This document shows positions 19,278-29,135 of a stretch of 64,000 nucleotides of DNA, piece by piece (the stretch's first letter is position 1; every line of letters starts with the position of its first letter). Source of the DNA: Sphingomonas sp. LM7 (GTDB lineage: Bacteria > Pseudomonadota > Alphaproteobacteria > Sphingomonadales > Sphingomonadaceae); assembly GCF_002002925.1 (NCBI RefSeq), contig NZ_CP019511.1:3689001-3753000 (forward strand), in the 5' to 3' direction. The position numbers and the translations under genes were made by a program. Below the pieces are notes generated by a model that ran no database searches, was not told the origin of the DNA, and worked only from the letters and a program-made list of their open reading frames with translations.

Positions 19278-19975
19278 CGACGTACAAGCTCTGGTACTGG
19301 GCCGAAATCCAGGGGCGGGGCGAGTTCGTCAGGCTGGCGATGGAGGCGGGCGACATCGCCTATGTCGACGTCGCGCGTGAGCGCGGCAGCGAGGCGCTGA
19401 TCGCCGACATGAAGGCGCGAACCGACCGCCCGCCGTTCGCGCCGCCCTATCTCGATACTGGCAGCCAAGTGATCGCGCAGGTCGCCAACATCCTGCTCTA
19501 TCTTGGCGACCGCCACGGCATCGCGCCGGCGGACGAGGCGACGCGGCGCTGGCTCCACGAGGTCCAGCTTACGATCGCCGATTTCATCGCCGAAGTGCAC
19601 CAGGTGCATCACCCGGTAGGCATCGGGCTTTATTACGAGGACCAGCAGGCCGAGGCGGCGCGGTTCGCCAAGGAATTTCGCGACGAGCGGATGCCCAAGT
19701 TCCTGAGCTGGTTCGAGCGTTCGGTCGCGGGCGACTGGCTGGCGGGGGATCGCTGGAGCTATGGCGACACCTCGATCTTCCAGCTGATCGAGGGGCTGCA
19801 CTACATGTTTCCCAAGCGGATGAAGGCGATCGAAGGCGACTATCCCAGGCTGATCGCGATCCGCGACCGCGTCGCCCAGCTTCCCGGTATCCACGATTAT
19901 TGCGCGAGCGACCGGCGGATCGGCTTCAATACCCAGGGCATCTTCCGCCACTATCCCGAGCTCGATGCCGACTGA
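19274..19975 (+). CDS. Glutathione S-transferase family protein
   Basis: 233 residues with thioredoxin-like N-domain (KLWYWAEIQGRGEFVRLAME; PPFAPPYLDTGSQVIAQVANI carrying the cis-Pro and glutathione-contact region) and an all-helical C-domain (about 90-230). The arrangement YWAEIQGRGE with Tyr8 resembles sigma- or alpha-like GSTs that use a tyrosine. Its ATG overlaps the bolA stop, so both are on one transcript. Substrate unknown; a redox or iron-sulfur stress role is suggested only by the BolA partner. Confidence 0.86.
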   Translation: MTTYKLWYWAEIQGRGEFVRLAMEAGDIAYVDVARERGSEALIADMKARTDRPPFAPPYLDTGSQVIAQVANILLYLGDRHGIAPADEATRRWLHEVQLTIADFIAEVHQVHHPVGIGLYYEDQQAEAARFAKEFRDERMPKFLSWFERSVAGDWLAGDRWSYGDTSIFQLIEGLHYMFPKRMKAIEGDYPRLIAIRDRVAQLPGIHDYCASDRRIGFNTQGIFRHYPELDAD

Positions 19976-20056
19976 TCGGAAACCGTGCCTTTCTGATCGA
20001 TGGCTGTCCGGCAACGCCGTGCCCGGCTATGTTTCGCCCTCAGCCGGAGGGACAGC

Positions 20057-20956
20057 ATGCGCGAAGACCTGATTACGATGACGATCGATCCCGTCACTCA
20101 CGATCTGGGCGGGTTCAAGGTGCACCGGACCTTGCCGTCGCGGCCGCGGACGATGGTGGGGCCATTCATCTTCTTCGACCAGATGGGGCCAGCGCGGCTC
20201 GAAGTCGGCACCGGGATCGACGTGCGCCCGCACCCGCACATCAACCTCGCCACGGTGACCTACCTCTATGCGGGGTCGCTCGATCACCGCGATTCCCTCG
20301 GCACCTTCGCGACGATCGAGCCCGGCGCAGTCAATCTGATGACGGCGGGGCACGGCATCGTCCATTCGGAGCGCTCGCCCTCGGCCGAGCGCACGATCGG
20401 GCCCGAGCTGTCGGGGATCCAGACCTGGCTGGCGCTGCCCGAGCGCGACGAGGAGATCGATCCCGCCTTCGAGCATGTCACGGCGGCCGACTTGCCGGTG
20501 ATCGAAGGCAAGGGCGCGACTGCGCGGGTGGTGATGGGCGATCTCTGGGGGGCGACCGCGCCGACCACGACCTATGCCCAGACCATCTATGCCGACATCG
20601 CGCTTACGCCGGGCGGGTCGATCCCGATCGACCCGAGCGCGGACGAGCGAGCGCTCTATGTGTCGATGGGCGAGGCGAGCCTGGACGGGCTGCCGCTGCT
20701 GCCGATGACGCTCTATGTCCTGCGTCCGGGCGTCGCCGCGACCTTGCGCTCGGAGCGCGGCGCGCAGGTGATGTTGTGCGGCGGGGAGGCGTTCAAGACG
20801 CCGCGCCATGTCTGGTGGAACTTCGTCTCGTCGAGCCGCGACCGGATCAACCAGGCCAAGCAAGACTGGACGGCGGGGAACTTCCCCAAGGTGCCGGGGG
20901 ACGACAAGGAGTGGATCCCGATTCCGGCGGTGCCGAAGACGGTGAGCTATCCGTAA
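20057..20956 (+). CDS. Pirin family protein
   Basis: 299 residues, bicupin. The N-terminal cupin carries the pirin metal site: RPHPHINLATVTYLYAGSLDHRDS (H59, H61) and H103/E105 in GHGIVHSERS. Pirins bind iron and some have quercetin 2,3-dioxygenase activity. The C-terminal cupin is shorter and ends in DDKEWIPIPAVPKT. The ATG at 20057 has GGAGG eight bases before it, better than the upstream in-frame starts. An unusual pair of hairpins follows directly. Confidence 0.93.
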   Translation: MREDLITMTIDPVTHDLGGFKVHRTLPSRPRTMVGPFIFFDQMGPARLEVGTGIDVRPHPHINLATVTYLYAGSLDHRDSLGTFATIEPGAVNLMTAGHGIVHSERSPSAERTIGPELSGIQTWLALPERDEEIDPAFEHVTAADLPVIEGKGATARVVMGDLWGATAPTTTYAQTIYADIALTPGGSIPIDPSADERALYVSMGEASLDGLPLLPMTLYVLRPGVAATLRSERGAQVMLCGGEAFKTPRHVWWNFVSSSRDRINQAKQDWTAGNFPKVPGDDKEWIPIPAVPKTVSYP

Positions 20957-20961
20957 GCGCT

Positions 20962-21063
20962 CCCCTCCCGCTTGCGGGAGGGGTCGGGGGAGGGCATGAA
21001 GTTTGGGCCGCGCGGCGGATGGGAGTAACCCCTCCCCCTAACCCCTCCCGCGAGCGGGAGGGG
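20962..21063. repeat. Paired GC-rich hairpins carrying the next gene's ribosome binding site
   Basis: Two hairpins with the same stem (CCCCTCCCGC / GCGGGAGGGG) lie at 20962-20983 and 21042-21063. Flanking GGGGGAGGG and CCCTCCCCCTAACC also pair, so the whole 102 bases is one imperfect inverted repeat. The right-hand GGGAGGGG is only three bases before the GTG of the alpha/beta hydrolase and must be its Shine-Dalgarno. Folding would hide it. It looks like a mobile BIME-type unit that became part of a translation signal. Confidence 0.85.
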
Positions 21064-21066
21064 AAC

Positions 21067-21951
21067 GTGACAGAACTCCAGCGCATATCCCTGCCCACCG
21101 GGGTCGAACTCGACGTAGCCATCGCGGGCGATCCGGCCAATCCGCCGATCTTCCTGCTCCATGGCTTTCCCGAATCGCACCGGACGTGGCGACATCAGAT
21201 CCCCGAGCTGGCGAAGGACTATTATGTCGTCGCGGCGGACCAGCGCGGCTTCGCGCGGTCGTCCAAGCCCGAGGGGGTGGCGAACTACACGCCCGACAAG
21301 CCCGTCGGCGACCTGCTCGCGCTGGCCGATCATCTCGGGATAGATCGCTTTACGCTGGCCGGGCATGACTGGGGCGGGGCGATCGCGTGGATGGCGGCGC
21401 TGCAGAACCCGCAGCGGATCGCGCGGCTGATCATCGTCAATGCGCCGCATCCCTATGTCTTTCAGCGCTCGCTGTTCGACGATCCGGCGCAGCGCAAGGC
21501 GAGCCAGTATATCTCGCGCTTTCGCGACACCGGGATCGACCAGGGACTGGTCGGGGCGGGGCTGGAGCGCTTCTTTGCCTCGACCTTCGCGCAGCATGTG
21601 GTCGGCGGGATCGCGGGCAAGGACAAGGCCGCGTATATGGACGAATGGGGCCAGCCCGGCGCGATGACGGCGATGCTCAACTGGTATCGCGCCTCGGCGA
21701 TCATCGTTCCCGACGACGATACCCCACGCCCGGTCTGGCTCGACGCGCCGTTCCCGCCGGTGACCCAGCCGACGCTGGTGATCTGGGGCATGCAGGACAA
21801 GGCGCTGCTGCCGGCGCAGCTGGAGCTGGAGGCGTTCGTGCCCGACCTGAGCATCGTTCGCATCGAGGATGGCGGGCATTTCGTGCCCTGGGAAAGGCCC
21901 GAGGCGGTTACCGCGGCAATGCGCGACTGGCTCGCCAGCCAGAACGCCTAG
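21067..21951 (+). CDS. Alpha/beta hydrolase, epoxide hydrolase or dehalogenase type
   Basis: 294 residues. HGFPES at 32-37 is the oxyanion motif, nucleophile D101 is in AGHDWGGA, with D244 (WGMQDKALL) and H271 (DGGHFVPW) completing the triad. An Asp nucleophile with HGFP and W next to D is typical of epoxide hydrolases and fluoroacetate dehalogenases. The cap carries the W and Y residues (about 150-205) that would position the substrate, but I cannot choose between the two activities. Start is GTG at 21067 within the repeat-derived GGGAGGGGAAC signal. Confidence 0.87.
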   Translation: MTELQRISLPTGVELDVAIAGDPANPPIFLLHGFPESHRTWRHQIPELAKDYYVVAADQRGFARSSKPEGVANYTPDKPVGDLLALADHLGIDRFTLAGHDWGGAIAWMAALQNPQRIARLIIVNAPHPYVFQRSLFDDPAQRKASQYISRFRDTGIDQGLVGAGLERFFASTFAQHVVGGIAGKDKAAYMDEWGQPGAMTAMLNWYRASAIIVPDDDTPRPVWLDAPFPPVTQPTLVIWGMQDKALLPAQLELEAFVPDLSIVRIEDGGHFVPWERPEAVTAAMRDWLASQNA

Positions 21952-22325
21952 CGCTTGCTGCGCATGCCCGCGGTCTTCTTGACCGCCGGATCGTCGAGCA
22001 GCCGGCGATAGTCCGCACCCTGCGGATCGAGCAGCGCGATGCGGCCTTCGCTATTGTGATGCACACTCCAGCCGAACTGCTTGACCAAAGGTGAGGCGCG
22101 CAGGCACGCCTGCGGCTTGGCGAAGAATTCCTCGCGGTTCTTGTCGCCGCCGCGGGCGCGGTGCGTTTCGTGGAGCAGGTCGTCGCTGGTCATCGCGTAA
22201 GGCTTGGCGAGCAGGGCATGCTGGACCGTGGCGATCGTGCCGGGCTTTTCGGGGATCGTGCCTTGGGACACCGGGCAATCGGGCGCCGGCGTGATCAGCG
22301 TGTCGCGATAGATGGTCGTGTGCAT
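21948..22325 (-). CDS. DUF6157 family protein
   Basis: 125 residues that match the DUF6157 pattern along most of the length: [20 protein letters not shown], then KPYAMTSDDLLHETH, KPQACLRASPLVKQFGWSVH and the ending KKTAGMRSKR. The function of the family is unknown. Its ATG overlaps the DUF2332 stop (TGATG), so the two minus-strand genes are coupled. It converges on the hydrolase gene with a four-base overlap of stop regions. Confidence 0.85.
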   Translation of the reverse strand: MHTTIYRDTLITPAPDCPVSQGTIPEKPGTIATVQHALLAKPYAMTSDDLLHETHRARGGDKNREEFFAKPQACLRASPLVKQFGWSVHHNSEGRIALLDPQGADYRRLLDDPAVKKTAGMRSKR

Positions 22326-23371
22326 CAGAACATCTCCACCCATGCGCCGTGTGCCTGTGAATGGGCCAGCTTCACGAAGTCGCCGCCGCCGGGCCAGCTG
22401 CGCACCCAGATTTCCTGGCGCGGGTTCAGTCCGCGATCGGGCTCGAAGCGGACCCAGCCGAGCGGCCGCGCGCGCGTCGCCTTCGCGCCCGCCGCTTCCA
22501 TCGCCGCGGTGATCCGGGCCTGGCGCTCGGCGCCGAGATATTGCCAGACCACCGAATGCATCAGCACGCGCGTGACGCCGTCGGCCTGCGGCTCGGCGAG
22601 GCGGGCGTCGAGCCAGTCCGCGGCGTCGCCATCTTCCAGTTGCACCGGCGCGGCGCGCTGCATCTCGATCCCGGCGGTGAGGCGGCCGAGCCGTTCGGGA
22701 TTGTCGGCCCAGACATAGGCGCGCAGCCGCTCCGCCGCGGCGGGATCGGTGGCGTCGATCGGCTGCACATCGACGCCGCGGGTGGACGCGAAGCCGACCG
22801 GCAATGCCGGCGGTGGGCTGCCGCGCCACTCGGGACGGATCGTGACCGGCGAATCGGCGGGGCCGGCCAGCGTGCCGCCGAGATCGAAGCGATAGCGGTC
22901 CATCAGCAAATTGAGCCCGGCGCTCGATCCGATCTCGAGCAGCTCGATCGGCTGGCCGAAGCGGCGGACGATCTCGATCATCCCGACCATCAGCCCCGCC
23001 GATCGGCCCGGTTCGTTGGTTTGCGGCGGACCGTCGAGCCACGGGCAGAGCGCATCGTCGTGCGCGGCGAAGCTGGCGCGGAGGATGTGGATGACCTCAG
23101 CGGGGTCAGTGACTGCGCCGGCGAACAGTCGCGAGAGTTCGGTATCCTTGCCCGACAGGTCCAGCGCATGGAGCCCGCCCACGGTGCGCAGCGGCAGCGC
23201 GTCGGCAGTCGGATCGCCCGGCCAGTCCAGCGCACGGGCGCCGGTGCGCGTCTCGCGATCGAGGCTTTCGGCAAGCCCGGCGCAGATGCGCGCGGTGATC
23301 GGCGCATCCATCGTGATGCAATACTGCTCCTGCTTGCGGAACGCGGCGCGGTTGGTCTGTTCGTCGGCCAT
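22325..23371 (-). CDS. DUF2332 domain protein
   Basis: 348 residues. [20 protein letters not shown] at about 137-156 is the family hallmark and resembles the motif I glycine loop of SAM-dependent methyltransferases, yet no catalytic role is established. Other features are [18 protein letters not shown] and [11 protein letters not shown]. The ATG at 23371 is chosen over the frame opening at 23419 because the extra residues are unrelated. Divergent from hisG with a 50-base gap. Confidence 0.84.
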   Translation of the reverse strand: MADEQTNRAAFRKQEQYCITMDAPITARICAGLAESLDRETRTGARALDWPGDPTADALPLRTVGGLHALDLSGKDTELSRLFAGAVTDPAEVIHILRASFAAHDDALCPWLDGPPQTNEPGRSAGLMVGMIEIVRRFGQPIELLEIGSSAGLNLLMDRYRFDLGGTLAGPADSPVTIRPEWRGSPPPALPVGFASTRGVDVQPIDATDPAAAERLRAYVWADNPERLGRLTAGIEMQRAAPVQLEDGDAADWLDARLAEPQADGVTRVLMHSVVWQYLGAERQARITAAMEAAGAKATRARPLGWVRFEPDRGLNPRQEIWVRSWPGGGDFVKLAHSQAHGAWVEMF

Positions 23372-23421
23372 GCCGCGCGTGTTGCGCCCGGGGCACCCCC
23401 CAAGTAAAGCCCCGGCCACTC

Positions 23422-24072
23422 ATGCAAGAACCGCTCATCCTTGCCGTGCCAAAGGGCCGGATCCTCGACGAGGCGCTGCCGCTGCTCGCGGCAGTCGGCA
23501 TCGTGCCGGAACCCGCCTTTTCGGATCCGAACAGCCGGGCGCTGCGCTTCAAGACCAACAGCCTCGCGATCGACCTGATCCGGGTTCGAGCGTTCGACGT
23601 GGCGACCTTCGTCGCGCATGGCGCGGCGCAGCTCGGGATCGTCGGATCGGACGTGCTGGCGGAGTTCGATTATTCGGAACTCTACGCGCCGGTGGACCTC
23701 GGCATCGGTCATTGCCGGATTTCGGTGGCGGAGCCTGCCGATCTGGCCGCGAAGGACGATCCGCGCGGCTGGAGCCATGTCCGTATCGCGACCAAATATC
23801 CGCACATCACGCGCGCCCATTTCGAGGCGCGCGGGGTGCAGGCGGAGTGCGTCAAGCTGAACGGCGCGATGGAGCTGGCGCCGGTGCTGGGGCTGGCGCC
23901 GCGGATCGTCGATCTCGTCTCCTCGGGCAAGACGCTCAAGGAGAACGGGCTGGTCGAAGTCGAGGTGATCGCGCAGGTCACCAGCCGCCTCGTCGTCAAT
24001 CGCGCCGCGTTCAAGATGCGTGCGACCGAAGTGGTGCCGCTGGTCGACGGGTTTCGGAAGGCTGTGGCGTGA
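23422..24072 (+). CDS. hisG: ATP phosphoribosyltransferase, short form
   Basis: 216 residues, first enzyme of histidine synthesis. The start [20 protein letters not shown] is typical. The length marks the short HisG, which lacks the ACT-like C-domain and normally needs the HisZ regulatory subunit; no hisZ is in the window. [27 protein letters not shown] is the PRPP-loop region. The stop overlaps hisD (GTGA), so hisG-hisD form an operon without the rest of the his pathway. Confidence 0.96.
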   Translation: MQEPLILAVPKGRILDEALPLLAAVGIVPEPAFSDPNSRALRFKTNSLAIDLIRVRAFDVATFVAHGAAQLGIVGSDVLAEFDYSELYAPVDLGIGHCRISVAEPADLAAKDDPRGWSHVRIATKYPHITRAHFEARGVQAECVKLNGAMELAPVLGLAPRIVDLVSSGKTLKENGLVEVEVIAQVTSRLVVNRAAFKMRATEVVPLVDGFRKAVA

Positions 24073-25358
24073 TCCGGCTCGACGCCTCTACTTCCGACTT
24101 CCCCGCGAAGTTCACCACGCTGGTCAACGCGCGGCGCGAGGCGGACGAGGATGTGGCGCGCAACGTCACGCACATCATCAAGCGGGTGCGCGACGAAGGC
24201 GATGCCGCGCTCAAGGACCTGACCCGGCTGTTCGACAAGCATGATCTCGACCAGAGCGGCTGGAAGATCGACCGCGCCGAGTGCCTTGCGGCATGGGAGG
24301 GGCTGACTCCCGAACTGCGCGGCGCGCTCGAACTCGCCGCCGAACGGATCGCCGTCTATCACGCCAGGCAGAAGCCGGAGGACAGCGACGGGATCGACAG
24401 CGCCGGCGTCCGGCTCGGCGCGCGCTGGCGGGCCGTGGATTCTGCCGGGGTCTATGTCCCCGGCGGGCGCGCGGCGTATCCCAGCTCGGTGCTGATGAAC
24501 GCGATTCCGGCCAAGGCGGCGGGCGTGCGGCGGCTGGTGATGGTGACGCCGACACCGAACGGCGAGGTCAATCCGCTGGTGCTGGCCGCGGCGCATATCG
24601 CCGGGGTGGACGAATTGTGGCGTGTCGGCGGGGCCCAGGCGGTGGCCGCGCTCGCCTATGGCACCGAAAAGATCGCCCCGGTCGATGTCGTCACTGGCCC
24701 GGGCAACGCCTGGGTGGCCGAGGCCAAGCGCCAGCTCTACGGCGTGGTCGGGATCGACATGGTCGCGGGGCCAAGCGAAATCGTGGTTGTTGCCGACGGC
24801 AGGAACGATCCCGAATGGATCGCCGCCGACCTGCTCAGCCAGGCCGAGCATGACCCGACCAGCCAGTCGATCCTGTTCACCGACGATGCGGTTTTCGCCG
24901 ATCGCGTGGCCGAAGCCGTAGACGCGCAGATCGAGACGCTTTCGACGGCGGCGACCGCGCGGGCGAGCTGGGACGCGAACGGCGCGATCATCCTCGTGCC
25001 GAGCCTGGTCGAGGCGATCCCGCTGTGCGACCGGCTGGCGCCCGAGCATCTCGAGCTCGCCTGCGACGACGCCGAAGCGCTGTTCGATATCGTCCGCCAT
25101 GCCGGATCGGTGTTCCTCGGCCGGCACACGCCCGAGGCGGTGGGCGATTATGTCGCCGGGCCGAACCATGTGCTGCCGACCGGGCGGCGGGCGCGCTTCG
25201 CATCGGGACTGTCGGTGCTCGATTTCATGAAGCGGACGAGCTTCCTGGCCTTGGACGAAGCCGGGCTGGCTGCTATCGGACCCGCCGCAGTTGCGCTCGC
25301 CAATGCAGAAGGCTTGCCCGCGCACGCGAAATCGGTCGCGATCCGTTTGAAACCCTGA
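24069..25358 (+). CDS. hisD: Histidinol dehydrogenase
   Basis: 429 residues, last two steps of histidine synthesis, zinc dependent. Conserved segments are [48 protein letters not shown], the zinc-site [12 protein letters not shown] near 256-267 and the catalytic APEHLEL near 324-330. GPNHVLPT closes the active site. The start is GTG at 24069, overlapping the hisG stop; the frame stays open far upstream, but that part is antisense of DUF2332 and out of frame with hisG. Confidence 0.96.
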   Translation: MIRLDASTSDFPAKFTTLVNARREADEDVARNVTHIIKRVRDEGDAALKDLTRLFDKHDLDQSGWKIDRAECLAAWEGLTPELRGALELAAERIAVYHARQKPEDSDGIDSAGVRLGARWRAVDSAGVYVPGGRAAYPSSVLMNAIPAKAAGVRRLVMVTPTPNGEVNPLVLAAAHIAGVDELWRVGGAQAVAALAYGTEKIAPVDVVTGPGNAWVAEAKRQLYGVVGIDMVAGPSEIVVVADGRNDPEWIAADLLSQAEHDPTSQSILFTDDAVFADRVAEAVDAQIETLSTAATARASWDANGAIILVPSLVEAIPLCDRLAPEHLELACDDAEALFDIVRHAGSVFLGRHTPEAVGDYVAGPNHVLPTGRRARFASGLSVLDFMKRTSFLALDEAGLAAIGPAAVALANAEGLPAHAKSVAIRLKP

Positions 25359-25360
25359 AC

Positions 25361-25402
25361 CCGTTCGCCTTTCGCGCGCTTCGACAAGCGCAGCATGAAC
25401 GG
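25361..25402. repeat. Degenerate dispersed repeat between hisD and nusB
   Basis: CCGTTC and GAACGG bracket TTCGCGCGCTTCGACAAGCG and CAGCAT. The core TTCGACAAGCGCAGCATGAACGG is a near copy of the TTCGACAAGCTCAG sequence seen at 12766-12780. No gene uses it; it may separate expression of hisD from nusB. Confidence 0.6.
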
Positions 25403-25418
25403 TGTAGTGAAGAGAATT

Positions 25419-25880
25419 ATGCCCAGTCCCAAAGCCAAGACCCGATCCAAGGCCCGCGCCGCCGCGCGGCTTGCCGCCGTGCAGGCGCTTTACCAGCAGG
25501 AGATGGAGGGCACCAAGCTCACCGTGTTGCTCACCGAATTCCACCAGCACCGGCTCGGCGCGACGATCGAGGATGTCGAATATGCCGACGCCGACGTCAC
25601 TTTCTTCGACGATATCGTGAAGGGCGTCGATGCGCGGCGCGAGGAAGTCGATCGGCTGATCGCGGCGAAGCTGGCCGCCGACTGGTCCCTCGACCGGTTG
25701 GACAAGCCGATGCGGCAGATTTTGCGCGCCGGGACGTACGAGCTGCTGGCGCGCAACGATGTGCCGGTGGGCGCGGTGATCAGCGAGTATCTCGACGTGA
25801 CCGACGCGTTCTACGACCGGCGCGAGAAGGGGTTCGTCAACGGCATCCTCGACGCAGTGGCGAAGGAAGTCCGGGGTTGA
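25419..25880 (+). CDS. nusB: Transcription antitermination factor NusB
   Basis: 153 residues, all-helical RNA-binding protein that pairs with NusE (S10) in antitermination of rRNA transcripts. Typical features: KARAAARLAAVQALYQQEM, DRLDKPMRQILRAGTYELLA, VPVGAVISEYLDVTDAFYD and the closing KGFVNGILDAVAKEVR. ATG at 25419 with AAGAGA is preferred over one eight codons upstream that falls in a repeat. Followed by thiL after a hairpin. Confidence 0.95.
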   Translation: MPSPKAKTRSKARAAARLAAVQALYQQEMEGTKLTVLLTEFHQHRLGATIEDVEYADADVTFFDDIVKGVDARREEVDRLIAAKLAADWSLDRLDKPMRQILRAGTYELLARNDVPVGAVISEYLDVTDAFYDRREKGFVNGILDAVAKEVRG

Positions 25881-25884
25881 ATTC

Positions 25885-25909
25885 GATCCTCCCCGTTCCC
25901 GGGAGGATC
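25885..25909 (+). promoter_or_regulatory. Hairpin containing the thiL ribosome binding site
   Basis: GATCCTCCC and GGGAGGATC form a perfect 9-base stem with a 7-base loop starting five bases after the nusB stop. The second arm GGGAGG is the Shine-Dalgarno for thiL, three bases before its ATG. The stem would mask it, so ribosomes ending nusB or another factor may be needed to open it. No terminator T-run is present. Confidence 0.75.
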
Positions 25910-25912
25910 TAG

Positions 25913-26761
25913 ATGGACGAGGCCGCTTTCATCGCTGCCTTGCGTGGGCTGCCGTTGCATCGCGGTGCGCAGGATCTCCGCGATGATGCGGCGGTGATCG
26001 AGATCGGCGGCGAGGTGCTGGTGTTCACGCACGATGCGATCGCGGAAGGCGTGCACTATCGCGCCGGGACCGATCCCGCCGATATCGCGTGGAAGCTCGT
26101 CGCGGTGAACCTTTCCGATCTTGCTGCCAAGGCCGCCGAACCGATCGGGGTGCTGATAGGCGCGACGCTGGTCGAGGGCGCCGAGCGTTTCGTCGAAGGG
26201 CTCCGCGAAGTCCTCGAAACCTACGACGTCCCTCTGCTCGGCGGCGACACCATTTCGCATAGCGGCCCCGCCACCTTCGGCTGCACCGCGATCGGGCGTG
26301 CGACCACGCGCCCGGTGCCGGCGCGGACCGGGGCGCAGGCAGGGGATGCGCTCTACGTCACCGGGACGATCGGCGCGGCGCTGCTCGGGTTCGAGGCGGG
26401 CGACGGCGCTGCCTATCTGCGGCCACGGCCGCGGCTTGCCGAAGGGCTGGTGCTGGGCGGCCATGTCCATGCGATGATGGACGTGTCCGACGGGCTGCTG
26501 CTCGACGCGCGCCGCATGGCCGAGGCCAGCGGGTGCACGGCGGCGATAGAGTTCGACGCGATACCGTTTGCGCAGGGCGTGACCGACCGGCTGGCGGCGG
26601 CGCGCTGGGGCGACGATTACGAGCTGCTATTCTCGGCGCCCGAGCACGCGGCGCTCCCGGTGCCGGCGACGCGGATCGGCACGATGGTGCAGAAGGCCGA
26701 GCATTCGCTTCTTCTCGACGGAAAATCGCCCCCCGAACGCCTCGGCTACGAGCACCGCTGA
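25913..26761 (+). CDS. thiL: Thiamine-monophosphate kinase
   Basis: 282 residues, makes thiamine diphosphate from thiamine phosphate with ATP. Conserved segments: [49 protein letters not shown], and [20 protein letters not shown]. The aspartates in DDAA, THD and MDVSDG are the metal and nucleotide ligands of the PurM-like fold. The length is slightly below the usual 310-330. It is followed by hppA after 101 bases. Confidence 0.95.
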   Translation: MDEAAFIAALRGLPLHRGAQDLRDDAAVIEIGGEVLVFTHDAIAEGVHYRAGTDPADIAWKLVAVNLSDLAAKAAEPIGVLIGATLVEGAERFVEGLREVLETYDVPLLGGDTISHSGPATFGCTAIGRATTRPVPARTGAQAGDALYVTGTIGAALLGFEAGDGAAYLRPRPRLAEGLVLGGHVHAMMDVSDGLLLDARRMAEASGCTAAIEFDAIPFAQGVTDRLAAARWGDDYELLFSAPEHAALPVPATRIGTMVQKAEHSLLLDGKSPPERLGYEHR

Positions 26762-26862
26762 GGCGGGTTGCGCCCGCCAAGACCGCCCGATACCTTCCCG
26801 CTTCCGCAATGACCGGCACAAGACCGGCGCGGGATCCAGTTCTAGGGGAAGGACTTCGCCTG

Positions 26863-29040
26863 ATGACGATTGTTTATCTCGCCATCGCCTGCGGTTTGCT
26901 GGCGGTGGCCTATGGCTTTCTGACGAGCCAGCAGGTGCTCCGCGCCTCGCCCGGCAACGAGAAGATGCAGGACATCGCCGCCGCCATCCAGGAAGGGGCG
27001 AAGGCCTATCTCGGCCGGCAATATCTCACCATCGCGATCGTCGGCGTGATCGTCGCCGTCGTGATGTTCTTCACGCTCGGGGCGCTGCCGACCCTGGGCT
27101 TCGTCATCGGCGCGGTGCTTTCGGGGCTTGCCGGGTTCATCGGGATGAACATCTCGGTGCGCGCCAATGTCCGCACGGCAGAGGCTGCGCGGCATTCGCT
27201 CCAGGCCGGGCTGACGCTGGCGTTCCGTTCCGGCGCGATCACCGGCATGCTGGTGGCGGGGCTGGGACTGCTCTCGATCGCGGGGATCTTCGCCTATCTG
27301 GTCGACGTCGCCGATCTCGCGCCCAATTCGCGCGCAGTGATCGAGACGCTGACGGGTCTCGCCTTCGGCGCTTCGCTGATTTCGATCTTCGCGCGTCTGG
27401 GCGGCGGCATCTTCACCAAGGCGGCTGACGTCGGCGCCGATCTGGTGGGGAAGGTCGAAGCCGGAATTCCCGAGGACGATCCCCGCAACCCTGCCGTCAT
27501 CGCGGACAATGTCGGCGATAATGTCGGCGACTGCGCGGGCATGGCCGCCGATCTGTTCGAGACCTATGTCGTCACGATCGGCATCACCATGGTGACGATC
27601 GCGCTGCTGATGCGCGGGCTGGTGCCCGAACAGCTGCTGGCGCTGATGACGCTGCCACTGATCGTCGGCGGGGTGTGCATCATCACGTCGATCATCGGCA
27701 CCTATTTCGTCCGGCTGGGCAAGAGCCAGTCGATCATGGGCGCGCTCTACAAGGGTTTCTGGGTCACCGTGATCCTGTCGATCCCGGCGATCATCGGCGT
27801 GACGCATTACACGCTGGGCGGTCTCGACACGGTGATCGGCGGCATGCCCGATCCCGCGGCGTTCCTCGAAGCGTCGACCGGCACTGCCGACCAGGTCAAT
27901 ACCGGCCTTGCCGACGGTCCGAGCTTCACCGGCTGGGATCTGGTCATCTGCATGATGATCGGCCTGGCGGTGACCGGCCTGCTGGTGTGGATCACCGAAT
28001 ATTACACCGGCACCCAGTATCGCCCGGTCAAGTCGATCGCCAAGGCATCGGTGACCGGCCACGGCACCAACGTGATCCAGGGGCTGGCGATCAGCCTCGA
28101 ATCGACGGCGCTGCCGACGCTGGTGATCGTGGTCGCAGTGATCGCGTCGTACCAGATCGCCGGAGTGATCGGCGTGGCGTTCGCGGCGACGTCGCTGCTC
28201 GCGCTGGCCGGAATGGTCGTCGCGCTCGACGCTTATGGGCCGGTGACCGACAATGCCGGCGGCATCGCCGAGATGGCGGGGCTCGAGGACGAAGTGCGGC
28301 ACAAGACCGACGCGCTCGACGCGGTGGGAAACACCACCAAGGCCGTGACCAAGGGCTATGCCATCGGCTCGGCTGCGCTCGCGGCGCTCGTATTGTTCGG
28401 GGCGTACACCACCGACCTTCACGAGTTCTTCCCCAACGTCGACGTCGATTTCTCGCTGAGCAATCCGTACGTCATCGTCGGGCTGCTGCTCGGCGCGTTG
28501 CTGCCCTATCTGTTCGGTGCGTTCGGCATGACCGCCGTGGGCCGCGCAGCGGGATCGGTGGTCGAGGACGTGCGGGCGCAGTTCCGCGACAATCCGGGCA
28601 TCATGGAGGGGACCAGCCGTCCCAACTATGCCCGTACCGTGGATATCGTCACGCGGGCGGCGATCAAGGAAATGATCATCCCGTCGCTGCTGCCGGTGCT
28701 CAGCCCGATCGCCGTGTATTTCATCATCACGGCAGTGGCGGGCCAGCATGAGGGCTTTGCGGCGCTCGGCGCGATGCTGCTCGGCGTGATCGTCTCGGGC
28801 CTGTTCGTCGCGATCTCGATGACGTCGGGCGGCGGCGCCTGGGACAATGCCAAGAAGTATATCGAGGACGGCAATTACGGCGGCAAGGGATCCGAGGCCC
28901 ACAAGGCCGCGGTGACCGGCGACACCGTCGGCGATCCGTACAAGGACACTGCCGGACCGGCGGTCAATCCGATGATCAAGATCACCAACATCGTCGCCTT
29001 GCTGCTGCTGGCGGCGCTGGCGGGACACGGCGTGGGGTGA
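26863..29040 (+). CDS. hppA: Membrane-bound proton-pumping inorganic pyrophosphatase, K+-independent type
   Basis: 725 residues with about 16 hydrophobic segments. It couples pyrophosphate hydrolysis to H+ transport across the inner membrane. The substrate-binding region is at about 180-232 ([20 protein letters not shown], then [19 protein letters not shown]). [10 protein letters not shown] places Lys at 493 and Thr at 496, the residues known to mark the K+-independent class (K+-dependent ones have Ala at the first). The frame opens earlier, but the ATG at 26863 begins the first membrane segment. A terminator follows. Confidence 0.97.
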   Translation: MTIVYLAIACGLLAVAYGFLTSQQVLRASPGNEKMQDIAAAIQEGAKAYLGRQYLTIAIVGVIVAVVMFFTLGALPTLGFVIGAVLSGLAGFIGMNISVRANVRTAEAARHSLQAGLTLAFRSGAITGMLVAGLGLLSIAGIFAYLVDVADLAPNSRAVIETLTGLAFGASLISIFARLGGGIFTKAADVGADLVGKVEAGIPEDDPRNPAVIADNVGDNVGDCAGMAADLFETYVVTIGITMVTIALLMRGLVPEQLLALMTLPLIVGGVCIITSIIGTYFVRLGKSQSIMGALYKGFWVTVILSIPAIIGVTHYTLGGLDTVIGGMPDPAAFLEASTGTADQVNTGLADGPSFTGWDLVICMMIGLAVTGLLVWITEYYTGTQYRPVKSIAKASVTGHGTNVIQGLAISLESTALPTLVIVVAVIASYQIAGVIGVAFAATSLLALAGMVVALDAYGPVTDNAGGIAEMAGLEDEVRHKTDALDAVGNTTKAVTKGYAIGSAALAALVLFGAYTTDLHEFFPNVDVDFSLSNPYVIVGLLLGALLPYLFGAFGMTAVGRAAGSVVEDVRAQFRDNPGIMEGTSRPNYARTVDIVTRAAIKEMIIPSLLPVLSPIAVYFIITAVAGQHEGFAALGAMLLGVIVSGLFVAISMTSGGGAWDNAKKYIEDGNYGGKGSEAHKAAVTGDTVGDPYKDTAGPAVNPMIKITNIVALLLLAALAGHGVG

Positions 29041-29064
29041 GCCTGCGCGTGACTGTGTGAATTG

Positions 29065-29100
29065 AACCCCGTTCGGAGCGATCCGGGCGGGGTTTTCTTT
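29065..29100 (+). terminator. Rho-independent terminator of hppA
   Basis: AACCCCG and CGGGGTT pair, with the inner CGGA/TCCG extending the stem, and GGTTTTCTTT follows. It lies 25 bases after the hppA stop. It also stops a transcript from the thiL side. Confidence 0.85.
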
Positions 29101-29135
29101 GTCTCGTGCTCCTGCGAAAGCAGCAGCCCAGTGAA

